Assembly: GCA_963796155.1 (NCBI GenBank)
Contig: CAWCKT010000050.1
Span: 24,141 to 88,140 of the forward strand
Direction of reading: 5' to 3'
Length of the DNA: 64,000 nucleotides
DNA from: AP-15 sp963796155
GTDB taxonomy: Bacteria > Pseudomonadota > Alphaproteobacteria > ATCC43930 > CGMCC-115725
Shown here: piece after piece, positions 17,409 through 25,692 of the stretch
How the letters are laid out: each line of letters begins with the position of its first letter
Numbering within the stretch: position 1 is the stretch's first letter
Translations under genes and position numbers: made by a program
The notes under the pieces: model-generated
Database searches by the model: none
Seen by the model: only the letters and a program-made list of their open reading frames with translations
Told to the model about the DNA's origin: nothing

Positions 17409-18476
17409 TCAGCCGGTAGCTTTTCGATTGGCCGCAAGCCGCGCGTCGACCGTCGTCACTGTCTGGTCGACGATTGTGTTGTGCATGCCGTATTGCGCCG
17501 CGATCGTCTGCACGAGCCGGTCGGTCCGCTCGATGTTGGTGGCACCGTTAAACAGCGCACGCGCCGCGGAGGACGGGCGCACCAAGTCGTTTGCCGCGGC
17601 GGCGTATTTTTCGAACGGCACCAGATCGTTCGGCGACGCCCCGAGCTTCTCGCATACGCCGACGACCCAATTGTAGACCGAGCGCGAGGCAGCAAGATCG
17701 CCGTGGACGGCGTCCTTGATGTCGATCGCGCGCTCGGGAGTCACGCAGCGGTAGTTGCCGGTCAGCAGCATCGCCCACTTGGCGAGCGGCACGAAGATCG
17801 AATCGTGCACCTTGAGCTTGACCGGCAGGTCGATCGCGCCATCGCCCGGATCGTAGCGCACGGCCTCGATGTCGGCCTGCATCTGGCGCAATATCGCGGT
17901 CGGGGCCTCGGCGGCAAAGCGGGCCACCTTGAAGTTGGTCGGCAAAGTGACCTGCAGCACGTTGATCTTTTCTCCGGGTGGGCGAATGGCTTGCGGGTCG
18001 GGGCTGCACAGGGTCACCAGTCCCGGATCGAAATTGTCCCACACGCTGGCGTCGGTGAAGGATGGCTTTAGCGGGTCAGTCGCCAAGTGAGGGATGCGCT
18101 TCAGATATGGCATCGGCGGAAAGTTCATGATCGACATGCACGGCACCTTGGCTTTCGCAACCGCATCCAACAGCTCGCGCACGCCGGGCGAGCGGTACTG
18201 CGGCTCCTGCATGGCGAGCGCCACGAGGTCGAAATCCTTCGGGTTGACGTCGCCCGGACCCGCTGCTTTGAGACTCCCCGGCAGCTTTCGGGAGTCGAGC
18301 TCGATCGGCTCCTTGCGGCCGCGGATCGGCAGGCGCACACGCGCACCCTCGCTGTTGAACGCCTCTATTTCGGCGGGCAGGCACACCATCGTGATCTTGT
18401 GCCCACCAAACAGTAGCTTGGTAGCCAAGAGCGAGCCGTAAGCGGCGCCAAATGTCAGCACGTTATAAGTCGCCAT
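17409..18476 (-). CDS. Ketopantoate reductase-like (PanE/ApbA) NAD(P)-binding protein
   Basis: 355 aa. The N-terminal Rossmann region begins YNVLTFGAAYGSLLATKLLFGGH, a degenerate GxGxxG, followed by the ApbA-type order of DFDLVALAMQEPQY and KVPCMSIMNFPPMPYL. The C-terminal helical half (about 200-350) has the conserved K and the N/D residues expected in the fold, but the classical PanE signature is weak. A role in pantothenate synthesis is therefore not assured; it may reduce another 2-oxo acid. The ATG directly follows the TAG of the upstream SDR gene, so both belong to one operon. Confidence 0.6.
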   Translation of the reverse strand: MATYNVLTFGAAYGSLLATKLLFGGHKITMVCLPAEIEAFNSEGARVRLPIRGRKEPIELDSRKLPGSLKAAGPGDVNPKDFDLVALAMQEPQYRSPGVRELLDAVAKAKVPCMSIMNFPPMPYLKRIPHLATDPLKPSFTDASVWDNFDPGLVTLCSPDPQAIRPPGEKINVLQVTLPTNFKVARFAAEAPTAILRQMQADIEAVRYDPGDGAIDLPVKLKVHDSIFVPLAKWAMLLTGNYRCVTPERAIDIKDAVHGDLAASRSVYNWVVGVCEKLGASPNDLVPFEKYAAAANDLVRPSSAARALFNGATNIERTDRLVQTIAAQYGMHNTIVDQTVTTVDARLAANRKATG

Positions 18477-19412
18477 CTAGCCTTTTCCTCCCTCGACCGG
18501 GGTTATCCTCTCGCCGGACGATGCCGGAGGACAGCGATCTCGGCAAGTCTCCTGCGCCAATATCGCGGCGAGCCCGGCGCGGTAATCCGGATAACACAGG
18601 GTCACTCCGAGTTCGGTCTTCACCAGGCGGTTCGCGACCCGCTTGTTGTCGTCGTAAAAGCTGCGTGCCATCGCCGAGAGCCCGGCGGCTTCGAGCGGCA
18701 CCAGCGGCGGCGGCGGCAGCCCCAGGAGCTCGGCGGCGTAAGCGACAACCGCCGCGGGCGGCGCAGGGTCGTCGTCACAGACGTTGTAGACCGCACCGGG
18801 CCGCGGTCGCTCCATAGAGGCGATCAGCACGCTCGCCAGATCCTCGACATGGATGCGCGAGAAGACCTGGCCGGGCTTGTCGATGCGTTTCGCCGTCCCG
18901 GCGCGCAATGCGTCGAAGGCGCTGCGGCCGCGGCCGTAGATGGCGGCCAGCCGGAAGACGTGGACCGGCACGCCGCGGTCGCGCCAGAGACCGAGCCAGC
19001 CCTCTTCGGCAGCAACCCGGCGGCGGCCGCGCTCGCCGGTCGGGTGCGGCCGAGCGGTCTCGTCGACCCAGCCGCCGCCGCGATCGCCATAGACCCCGGT
19101 CGTCGACAGACAGCCGAGCCAGCAGAGCCCCGGCATCCCTGCGATGTCGTCGCGGTGCAGCGCGAGCACCGGGTCGCCGAGGACATCGGGGGGAACCGAG
19201 ACGAGGACATGGGTGACGCTCTGCAACACCGCCGCATCGATCGGCCGCTCGCGGTCGAAGAGAACGGCAGGGAAGCCCGCCTCGCGCAGCGAAGAGGCCT
19301 TCTCGGCGCCGCGGCACGTTCCGGTCACCTCCCATCCCGACGCGGCGAGACGGCGAGCCAGCGCCAGCGCGCTGTAGCCCAAGCCGAAGCAGAAGAGACG
19401 CGAGCCGGTCAT
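18477..19412 (-). CDS. NAD(P)-dependent epimerase/dehydratase-like SDR
   Basis: 311 aa. It starts MTGSRLFCFGLGYSALALARRLA with the nucleotide-binding GxGxxA motif, and has LGCLSTTGVYGDRGGGWVDE (about 99-118), the SxxGVYG pattern typical of YeeZ-like extended SDR proteins, then IYGRGRSA and RIHVEDLASVLIA. The catalytic YxxxK is not obvious. The ATG overlaps the stop of the MFS gene (ATGA) and its stop abuts the next start. Substrate unknown; sugar-nucleotide modification is only a guess. Confidence 0.75.
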   Translation of the reverse strand: MTGSRLFCFGLGYSALALARRLAASGWEVTGTCRGAEKASSLREAGFPAVLFDRERPIDAAVLQSVTHVLVSVPPDVLGDPVLALHRDDIAGMPGLCWLGCLSTTGVYGDRGGGWVDETARPHPTGERGRRRVAAEEGWLGLWRDRGVPVHVFRLAAIYGRGRSAFDALRAGTAKRIDKPGQVFSRIHVEDLASVLIASMERPRPGAVYNVCDDDPAPPAAVVAYAAELLGLPPPPLVPLEAAGLSAMARSFYDDNKRVANRLVKTELGVTLCYPDYRAGLAAILAQETCRDRCPPASSGERITPVEGGKG

Positions 19413-20692
19413 GTCGGCTGCCTCGCAGGCGCAACCGCCGGTTCGGCCTCGAGGGTCTCGGCCATGCGCTGTTGCTTGAGGCGGCTCAGCGCCCAAAACC
19501 CGCAGGAGACAAGCGCGCCGACGGCGAGCGGCAGGCGCAGCCCGAAGCGCTCGCTGAGCGACCCCATCAGCACCGCGCCGATCGCCGGGCCGGCGCGAAA
19601 GATCATGCCGTAGAGCGCCATGATGCGACCGCGCATGCCGATGTCGACCGACGCCTGCAGCAGGGTCTGCGCGCCGATCCCGGTGATCGTCATCGCGGTG
19701 CCGGCGAGGAAGACGCAAGGGAGCGCGAGGGCAAACCGGTCGGTCGCCGTGAACGCGAGGATCGCCAACGAGATCACCAGCGTGTTGGCGAGGACGAGCC
19801 GGGTCAGCCCGGCGATCGCCGGCCGCAACAGCATCCAGATTGCGCCGCAGATTGCGCCGAGGCCGACCGTCGAGGTCAGCATCGACAAGCCTTCCGGGCC
19901 GCGCCCGAAGACGCTGTCGGCAAAGCCCGGAAAGAGCTCGACAAAACCGCGGGTGCCGACCGTGGTGATCGTGAACAGCAGCAACATCGGCGCGATGCCG
20001 GGATGCCGGCTGGCATAGACATAGGCCTCGGCCGAGGCCTTGAGGACGCTCTGGGTCGCGGCAACCGGCAGCGCCGGAAGCCCCCGCAAATTCGCCATCG
20101 CGATCAGAAACGCGACATAGGTCGTGGCGTTGACGACGAAGGCGGCGCCGACGCTGACCCGGGCGATGACGATCCCGGCCACCGCAGGTCCAAGGAAACG
20201 CGCGCTGTTGAAGATGATCGCGTTGATCGCCAATGCCGAGGGCAGCGCCGCGCGATCGACGAGGGTCGGGATCAGCGCCAGCCGTGACGGCTGGGCCACG
20301 GCATTGAAGATCCCGAGGAGCAGGGTCAGCGCGAACAGCAGCTCGATCGTGATCGCACCGGTATAAACCAGGACAGCGAGGAGGCTCGCCTCGATGCTGC
20401 CGGCAATCTGGGTCACCCGGATGATGCCGACGCGGTCGCGGCGGTCGGCAAGCGCGCCCGCGAGCGGGCTCAAGAAAACGACCGGAAAGAATTCGGCCAT
20501 CGACATGACGCCGAGCCAGGTGCCCGAATGGGTCAGGGTCCAGGCGAGCCAACCGACCGCCACGCGTTGCATCCAGATGCCGACGAGCGAGACGGCGTTG
20601 CCGCCGGCGTAGATCCGGTAATTGCGATGAGCAAAGGCAAGGACGACGTTGCCGAGCCCATCGGGAAACAGCCGATCGCGAGCGAGAGCCAA
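19409..20692 (-). CDS. MFS transporter (EntS-like, MFS_3 group)
   Basis: About 427 aa with some 11-12 membrane segments. Landmarks: HRNYRIYAGGNAVSLVGIWMQRVAVGWL near the start, LAGALADRRDRVGIIR, the A-type loop motif after helix 2, and GMRGRIMALYGMIFRAGPAIG. This is the pattern of the MFS_3/enterobactin-exporter-like permeases. The frame stays open up to 20812, overlapping the divergent TPR gene. No good ATG exists, and the TTG at 20692 puts the first helix at a normal distance, so the start is uncertain. First gene of an operon with the SDR and the PanE-like protein. Confidence 0.75.
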   Translation of the reverse strand: MALARDRLFPDGLGNVVLAFAHRNYRIYAGGNAVSLVGIWMQRVAVGWLAWTLTHSGTWLGVMSMAEFFPVVFLSPLAGALADRRDRVGIIRVTQIAGSIEASLLAVLVYTGAITIELLFALTLLLGIFNAVAQPSRLALIPTLVDRAALPSALAINAIIFNSARFLGPAVAGIVIARVSVGAAFVVNATTYVAFLIAMANLRGLPALPVAATQSVLKASAEAYVYASRHPGIAPMLLLFTITTVGTRGFVELFPGFADSVFGRGPEGLSMLTSTVGLGAICGAIWMLLRPAIAGLTRLVLANTLVISLAILAFTATDRFALALPCVFLAGTAMTITGIGAQTLLQASVDIGMRGRIMALYGMIFRAGPAIGAVLMGSLSERFGLRLPLAVGALVSCGFWALSRLKQQRMAETLEAEPAVAPARQPT

Positions 20693-20794
20693 GAAGATGC
20701 GAAACCTTGGATGGTAAAGCCAAACGTGCCCGATCGTATCGCCTGTTGCAATTCCGCGGCAACGTCGCTCTATGGTACCGGCGTCGGCTAGAGG

Positions 20795-21658
20795 ATGCGG
20801 ACAGTGGCGCATTTCGTAGATGACCGGAATGATACTTCCCGTCGCCCCGGTCTACGGGCCGGTGAGACGAAACTGCGCTCCGGTCTGCGGAGCATCTGTC
20901 TATTCATATCATTGCTCTTCGCTGTCGCGGCCGTTGCCGCCGACCCGGCAGGCTCACCAACCCGGCCGGCGGCATCTCGCAACGCCGCAGCGGACGCGGC
21001 GACCTATGACCGTTGCATCAAGCTCGCCAAGCAGGATCCCGGTGCTGCCCAGAGCCTGGCGCAGACGTGGCACGAACGGGGCGGGGCGCATCCGGCCGAT
21101 CATTGCGCCGCGGTAGCCCTCGTCGGACTCAAGCAATACAAAGAGGCGGCGACCCGCCTCGAGGCGCTGGCGCAGGCCATGAAGACGGCGCCGGACGCGC
21201 TGCGCGCCGATGTGCTCGATCAGGCGGGACAGGCTTGGCTGCTCGCCGGCAATCCGGTGCGGGCTTATACCGCTGCGGGTCAGGCGGTGAGCCTGCAACC
21301 GAACGATCCCGACCTGCTCGTCGATCGCGCCGAAGCGGCGGCATCGGCGGGATACCTCGACAAGGCCGTCGCCGATCTCGACCATGTCCTGAAGGCTGAC
21401 CAGGGTCGCATCGATGCGCTGATTTACCGCGCCTCGGCCAACCGCACTCTCGGCCGCCTCGATGCCGCGCTCGCCGATGCCGAGAAGGCGCTGGCGCAGA
21501 CGCCGGACTCGGTGCCGGCGCTGCTCGAGCGCGGCAATATCCGGCGGCTCAAGGGCGATCTCGAGGGAGCCCGCCAGGACTGGAAACGCATCGGCCAGCT
21601 TGCGCCCGGCAGCCAAGCGGATATGGCGGCAAGGGCCAACATCGAGCATCTTCAGTGA
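20795..21658 (+). CDS. Exported TPR-repeat protein
   Basis: 287 aa. A basic N-terminus is followed by a hydrophobic segment (SICLFISLLFAVAAVAA, about 33-49), probably a signal peptide ending VAADPAG. The mature part contains tetratricopeptide repeats at about 115-280: AGQAVSLQPNDPDLLVDRAE, LDHVLKADQGRIDALIYRAS and AEKALAQTPDSVPALLERGN. It should be a periplasmic scaffold. Its stop overlaps the GTG of the xylanase gene, so the two are coupled. Confidence 0.75.
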   Translation: MRTVAHFVDDRNDTSRRPGLRAGETKLRSGLRSICLFISLLFAVAAVAADPAGSPTRPAASRNAAADAATYDRCIKLAKQDPGAAQSLAQTWHERGGAHPADHCAAVALVGLKQYKEAATRLEALAQAMKTAPDALRADVLDQAGQAWLLAGNPVRAYTAAGQAVSLQPNDPDLLVDRAEAAASAGYLDKAVADLDHVLKADQGRIDALIYRASANRTLGRLDAALADAEKALAQTPDSVPALLERGNIRRLKGDLEGARQDWKRIGQLAPGSQADMAARANIEHLQ

Positions 21659-22821
21659 ACCGGCATAGTGCACGCCGTTCTGTGATCGCTCCAGGCCGGC
21701 GTCGTTTTCTCGCTGGCGGGCTGGCCGTACTTGGTACCGGGATGGTTCCCTCGTTGTCCTCACGTAGTCGGGCGGCGGAAACCCTCGCACTCCGCAAATT
21801 GGCGGCGCAGAGGGGACTTCTCTACGGAACCACGATCTCGGCGGCGCAGATAACTGGCGATCGTCCGTTTGTCGATCTCGTACGCCAGGAAGCCGGCCTC
21901 GTCGTTGCCGAGAACGAGATGAAATGGCAGGTCATGAACCGCGGCGCCCCCGGGGACGACGACTATGGTCCCGCCGACACCATCGCCGCCTTCGCAGCCG
22001 CAAACGACCTCGTCCTGCGCGGCCACAATCTCTTGTGGTACCACCGCACCCCGAGTTGGTTTTTCGACTTGCCCTCCCCTCAAGACCAGGAGCGCGCCGT
22101 CGTCGAGCACATCAAGCAACTGGCCGGACGATACCGCGGCAGGATCCACAGCTGGGACGTGGTCAACGAGCCGATCGAACCCAAGGACGGGCGGCCGGAC
22201 GGTCTTCGCACCGCGGTGTTTCTCGAGACGCTCGGGCCTGAGTATCTCGATCTCGCCTACCGCACCGCACGGGACGCCGATCCCGGTGCCCGCCTCGTCG
22301 TCAACGAATATGATGTCGAGCTGGACGCGCCCGAACACGAAGCGCGCCGCATCGCACTGCTTCATCTGCTCGAGCAGATGCAACGGTCGGGGACACCGGT
22401 CGATGCGGTCGGCATCCAGGCCCATCTGACCGCTCTCGGCGGGCCGCCCTTTTCAGCGACGCGGCTGCGGCGCTTTCTCGCTGATGTCGCGGGCCTCGGC
22501 CTGACGATCCAGATCACCGAGCTCGACGTTACCGACGAGCACGCACCGGCCGACATAACCGTTCGTGACCGCCTGGTCGCCGAGGTCTATCGCCGCTTTC
22601 TCGACACGGCTCTCGACGAGCCGGCGGTAAAGATGGTCGTGACCTGGGGCCTGTCGGACCGCCACAGCTGGATCGTGCGCCGAGAGACCTATCAGGCGAA
22701 ATGGCGCACCGACGGCGCCGCGTCGCGGCCGCTGCCGTTCGACGCCGATCTCGAACCCAAGCCGGCCTTCGATGCGATCGCTCAGGCCTTTGCGCACGCA
22801 CCTCAGCGCCCCGCCGGGTGA
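21655..22821 (+). CDS. Endo-1,4-beta-xylanase, glycoside hydrolase family 10, Tat-exported
   Basis: 388 aa. The N-terminus has a twin-arginine signal (RRRFLAGGLAVLG, residues 15-27) and a cleavage region near SRAAE. The GH10 barrel follows: AENEMKW (about 85-91), LRGHNLLWYH, the acid/base glutamate E172 in WDVVNEP, NEYD, GIQAHL and the nucleophile E289 in ITELDV. Length and order fit a single catalytic domain with no carbohydrate-binding module. It would hydrolyse xylan or related polysaccharide outside the cytoplasm. The GTG start overlaps the upstream TPR stop. Confidence 0.88.
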   Translation: MNRHSARRSVIAPGRRRFLAGGLAVLGTGMVPSLSSRSRAAETLALRKLAAQRGLLYGTTISAAQITGDRPFVDLVRQEAGLVVAENEMKWQVMNRGAPGDDDYGPADTIAAFAAANDLVLRGHNLLWYHRTPSWFFDLPSPQDQERAVVEHIKQLAGRYRGRIHSWDVVNEPIEPKDGRPDGLRTAVFLETLGPEYLDLAYRTARDADPGARLVVNEYDVELDAPEHEARRIALLHLLEQMQRSGTPVDAVGIQAHLTALGGPPFSATRLRRFLADVAGLGLTIQITELDVTDEHAPADITVRDRLVAEVYRRFLDTALDEPAVKMVVTWGLSDRHSWIVRRETYQAKWRTDGAASRPLPFDADLEPKPAFDAIAQAFAHAPQRPAG

Positions 22822-22851
22822 GCCGCGGACGCCGCCCACAGAGGAAGAACG

Positions 22852-23013
22852 TCAGAACGCGACGCGGATACCGACGGTGCCGGCGATGGGAACAGCGGAG
22901 CTGTAGCTTCGCGGGTTGGCGGTGCCGGGAACCTGGACCATGGGAACGGACGAGGTCGGCGAGAAGGTGGCGAAGGTATAATACTTGGCGTTGAACACAT
23001 TTTCGATCAGGAC
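22852..23013 (-). pseudogene. TonB-dependent receptor remnant, C-terminal end
   Basis: On the minus strand the frame reads VLIENVFNAKYYTFATF, then PTSSVPMVQVPG and ends GTVGIRVAF followed by TGA. This is the last two beta-strands of a TonB-dependent outer-membrane receptor, with the terminal aromatic residue needed for barrel assembly. Nothing upstream continues the gene in this orientation: the preceding receptor piece lies next to it but on the other strand (23013-23183). Confidence 0.7.
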
Positions 23014-23183
23014 CGGGCGTCGATCACAAGGTAACGGGTGATTGGACGATCGGCAGAACGGGGGTTGCTGCGAGCGGCCAATTCCTGTTTGGCGACGAAG
23101 CCAACCTGACGCCGAAGACTCCGCCCTATTTCATACTGGGACTGCACACGAGCTATCAGCTGACCAAGAACCTGCAGCTGTTT
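23013..23183 (+). pseudogene. TonB-dependent receptor remnant, inverted internal piece
   Basis: On the plus strand the frame reads PGVDHKVTGDWTIG, then AASGQFLFGDEANLTPKTP, YFILGLHTSYQLTKNLQLF. This is the segment that normally comes immediately before the GLIENVFNAKYY segment in such receptors, so it belongs to the same ancestral gene as 22852-23013 but is now inverted. The two pieces share a breakpoint at about 23011-23016. After 23183 the receptor similarity stops and the histidine kinase gene begins at 23267. Confidence 0.7.
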
Positions 23184-23266
23184 CGCCGAAAAACCCCGGT
23201 ATGCAGCGATGTTCCCCCGTGGCATTTTGTGCAGGCCGGACGTCGAATGGGGGGACGTGGAGCCCG

Positions 23267-24625
23267 ATGTCGCTGCGGTCTCGCCTGATCGGTCTGATTT
23301 GCGTCGCCCTAACGGCGAGTCTCGCGCTCGGCGGCGTGATCGCGTGGGTCAATGCCTCACGCTCCGTGCGAACCGAGATGCATTCGGCCCTGATGCTCGG
23401 GCGACATACGATCGAGCAAGCGATCGAAGGGATGCAGGCTCCCCCCGACCCGTCACGTGGTCTGGATGACCTGGTTGCCTCGTTCGAGGGCAACCGCCAT
23501 CTTCGTGTCCGGCTCGGCGGCGAGGCAGCCGCCGTTGCGGCGCCGGTCGTCGAACGACCGCCGTTCGGCGCGGTGCCCGGCTGGTTTGTCCGCGTCATCG
23601 GGGTCGCACCGGTCTCGGATCGCATTCCGATCGCCATCGGCGGCCGTGACTACGGGACGATCCTGATCGAGACCGACCCGCACAACGAGATCCTCGAAGT
23701 CTGGAACGAGTTCACGGACAGCCTGGTGACACCGGCGGTGTTCTGCGGCCTGACGATCCTTTTGATTTATTTGTTTATAGGCCGAGCACTGCAGCCGCTG
23801 GAAACTCTCGCCACCGCCTTGGAGCAGGTTGGCGCCGGCCATTACCAGACGCGGATCGGCGGCAGGTTGGCGCCGGAGTTGGCGCGCTTGTGCCACAGCT
23901 TCAATCGCATGACGGCGCGCCTGACGGCGACCGATGCGGAGAACCAGCGCCTGACCGAGCAGCTGCTGACCCTGCAGGAGCAGGAACGAAGCGATCTCGC
24001 CCGTGACCTCCACGACGAGGTGGCCCCGTATCTGTTCGCGATGAGCATCGACGCCGCGAACACTTCGCGTTTATTGAAGGAGGGGCGCGCAGTCGCCGCC
24101 GAGGAGCATGTCCAGTCGATCACCGAAGCGCTCCGTCACATGCAGGGGCAGGTGCGGAGCATGCTCCGCCGGCTGCGCCCGATCGGGCTCGCCGAATTCG
24201 GTTTGCGCGAAGCGATAGAAAACACGGTTGCATTCTGGCGGCGCCGCCGTCCAGAGATCTGCTGGCGGGTGTCCGTCTCGACCCGATGCGAGAGGCTTGG
24301 CGAGCTCATGGACACGACAATTTTCCGCATAGTCCAGGAGGCTCTGAGCAACGCCATTCGCCACGCCGAACCCACGTTGGTCACCGTTTCGATCGATCGC
24401 GAGGGCGACGAGACCCGGGTGGAGGTTGCAGACGACGGCGGCGGAATGCGGGAGCCAAATCGACCCGGTTTCGGACTGGTCGGGATCGGCGAGCGCGTCA
24501 GGGCGATGGGCGGTCGTCTGACGTTTTCAAACAGGCCCGGCGAGGGCTTCTCCGTGGCGGCGGTGCTCCCGTCCTCCCCCGGGCGAGAGGTAACTTCCGT
24601 CCGGGAGCAGGCGGTCGAGCCATGA
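23267..24625 (+). CDS. Sensor histidine kinase, NarL/UhpB (HisKA_3) type
   Basis: 452 aa. First membrane helix about residues 5-28, a periplasmic domain about 30-150, second helix about 155-172, then a HAMP-like linker. The HisKA_3 dimerisation helix contains the phospho-acceptor H249 in DLARDLHDEVAPY. The HATPase domain follows, with NAIRHA (N-box), VADDGGGM and GFGLVGIGERV (G-boxes). The ATG at 23267 has a GGAG box 5 bases upstream. Its stop overlaps the response regulator start (ATGA), making a two-gene operon directly upstream of pqqA. Confidence 0.88.
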   Translation: MSLRSRLIGLICVALTASLALGGVIAWVNASRSVRTEMHSALMLGRHTIEQAIEGMQAPPDPSRGLDDLVASFEGNRHLRVRLGGEAAAVAAPVVERPPFGAVPGWFVRVIGVAPVSDRIPIAIGGRDYGTILIETDPHNEILEVWNEFTDSLVTPAVFCGLTILLIYLFIGRALQPLETLATALEQVGAGHYQTRIGGRLAPELARLCHSFNRMTARLTATDAENQRLTEQLLTLQEQERSDLARDLHDEVAPYLFAMSIDAANTSRLLKEGRAVAAEEHVQSITEALRHMQGQVRSMLRRLRPIGLAEFGLREAIENTVAFWRRRRPEICWRVSVSTRCERLGELMDTTIFRIVQEALSNAIRHAEPTLVTVSIDREGDETRVEVADDGGGMREPNRPGFGLVGIGERVRAMGGRLTFSNRPGEGFSVAAVLPSSPGREVTSVREQAVEP

Positions 24626-25290
24626 AGATCCTGATCGTCGACGATCATCCGATTGTCCGCGCCGGACTGAGGCGATTGCTGGCTGCAGAACCCGAGATCG
24701 AAGTTTGCGAGGCCGCCAGCGGCCGCGAGGCGGTGAGCGCGCTTCTGCAACATCAGCTTTCGCTGGTCATCTTGGACCTGAATCTGCCCGGCATTAGCGG
24801 TCTGGAGGTACTCACGCGCCTCAAGGCTGCCGATCCCAATTCGCGTGTTCTCGTGCTCAGCATGCATGACGACGAAACCCACGTGACCCGCGCCCTGCGA
24901 GCGGGCGCAGCCGGGTACGTAACCAAAAACGCCCCGCCCGAGGAGCTGCTCGAAGCGATCCGGCGGGTCGCCGGCGGTCACACCTACATCGAGCACGACG
25001 TCGCTGCGGAGCTCGCATTCGCGAGCATCCGACCCTCGCCGGACCCGCTGAAAGACTTGTCGTCCCGGGATCTCGAAATCCTGCGCCTGCTGGCCCACGG
25101 TTGCACCCTGGCGCGGATCGCCGACACAATCGGCATCGGCTATAAGACCGTGGCGAACAGCTGCACTCGGATCAAAACCAAGCTCGGCGCCGCGGGCACA
25201 GCCGATCTGATCCGCATCGCCATCCGCTCCGGCCTCGTCGATCGCGATACCGGTCTTTCGGCAGCGCTCCCCGATGAGCCTCCGAGTTGA
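24622..25290 (+). CDS. Response regulator, NarL/LuxR family
   Basis: 222 aa. The receiver domain (1-120) has the acidic pocket DDH (7-9), phospho-acceptor D52 in VILDLNLPG, S80 and K102 in YVTKNAP. The C-terminal LuxR-type helix-turn-helix (about 155-210) reads LSSRDLEILRLLAHGCTLARIADTIGIGYKTVANSCTRIKTKLG, given here only as landmark. It is the partner of the upstream kinase. Because pqqA follows about 280 bp downstream, control of PQQ synthesis or PQQ-dependent dehydrogenases is a reasonable inference. Confidence 0.88.
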   Translation: MKILIVDDHPIVRAGLRRLLAAEPEIEVCEAASGREAVSALLQHQLSLVILDLNLPGISGLEVLTRLKAADPNSRVLVLSMHDDETHVTRALRAGAAGYVTKNAPPEELLEAIRRVAGGHTYIEHDVAAELAFASIRPSPDPLKDLSSRDLEILRLLAHGCTLARIADTIGIGYKTVANSCTRIKTKLGAAGTADLIRIAIRSGLVDRDTGLSAALPDEPPS

Positions 25291-25568
25291 CACGTATACA
25301 CTGCGGCGAGGCTAACGCCGCGGCCCACGGCCGCAAAATCGACGAAACAACGAATTTGCCCGGTTCCTCTCCGCCTCTCCCGGCATGCTTTGAAAGAAGC
25401 GGAATGCGTTTCCCTTCGAATATACAGTCGGCTCTTTCGCCGTTTGTACAGCATCTTACCGGTCTTGCCGGTCTCACCGGCGTTGCGGACCGCGCGGAGT
25501 GCAAGTTGACAGGGCTCTACCGTCGCCTTAGTTTGCGAAGGTTAAAAATCAGAGCAAAGGAAATGGCC

Positions 25569-25649
25569 ATGAAGTGGAAGACGCCGGTCATTATCGAGAT
25601 CGCCGTAGGGCTCGAAATCAACGCTTACGCCTGCGCCGAGGTCAAATAA
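25569..25649 (+). CDS. pqqA: PQQ precursor peptide PqqA
   Basis: 26 residues from the ATG at 25569, reading MKWKTPVIIEIAVGLEINAY followed by ACAEVK. The glutamate and tyrosine of the LEINAY motif are the two side chains that are cross-linked to form pyrroloquinoline quinone. An earlier ATG at 25563 is only two bases after AAAGG, so the second start, about 8 bases from it, is preferred. It is the first gene of pqqABCDE. Confidence 0.93.
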   Translation: MKWKTPVIIEIAVGLEINAYACAEVK

Positions 25650-25692
25650 GCTTTCGATCTGCTGACGCCGGCGGATCCGGCGAGGCAACCCG

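Noticed and set aside
18477..20762. A single 761-codon frame covering both the MFS and SDR genes
   Set aside because: Only the C-terminal 311 residues are protein-like in this frame; the rest is the MFS gene read out of frame.
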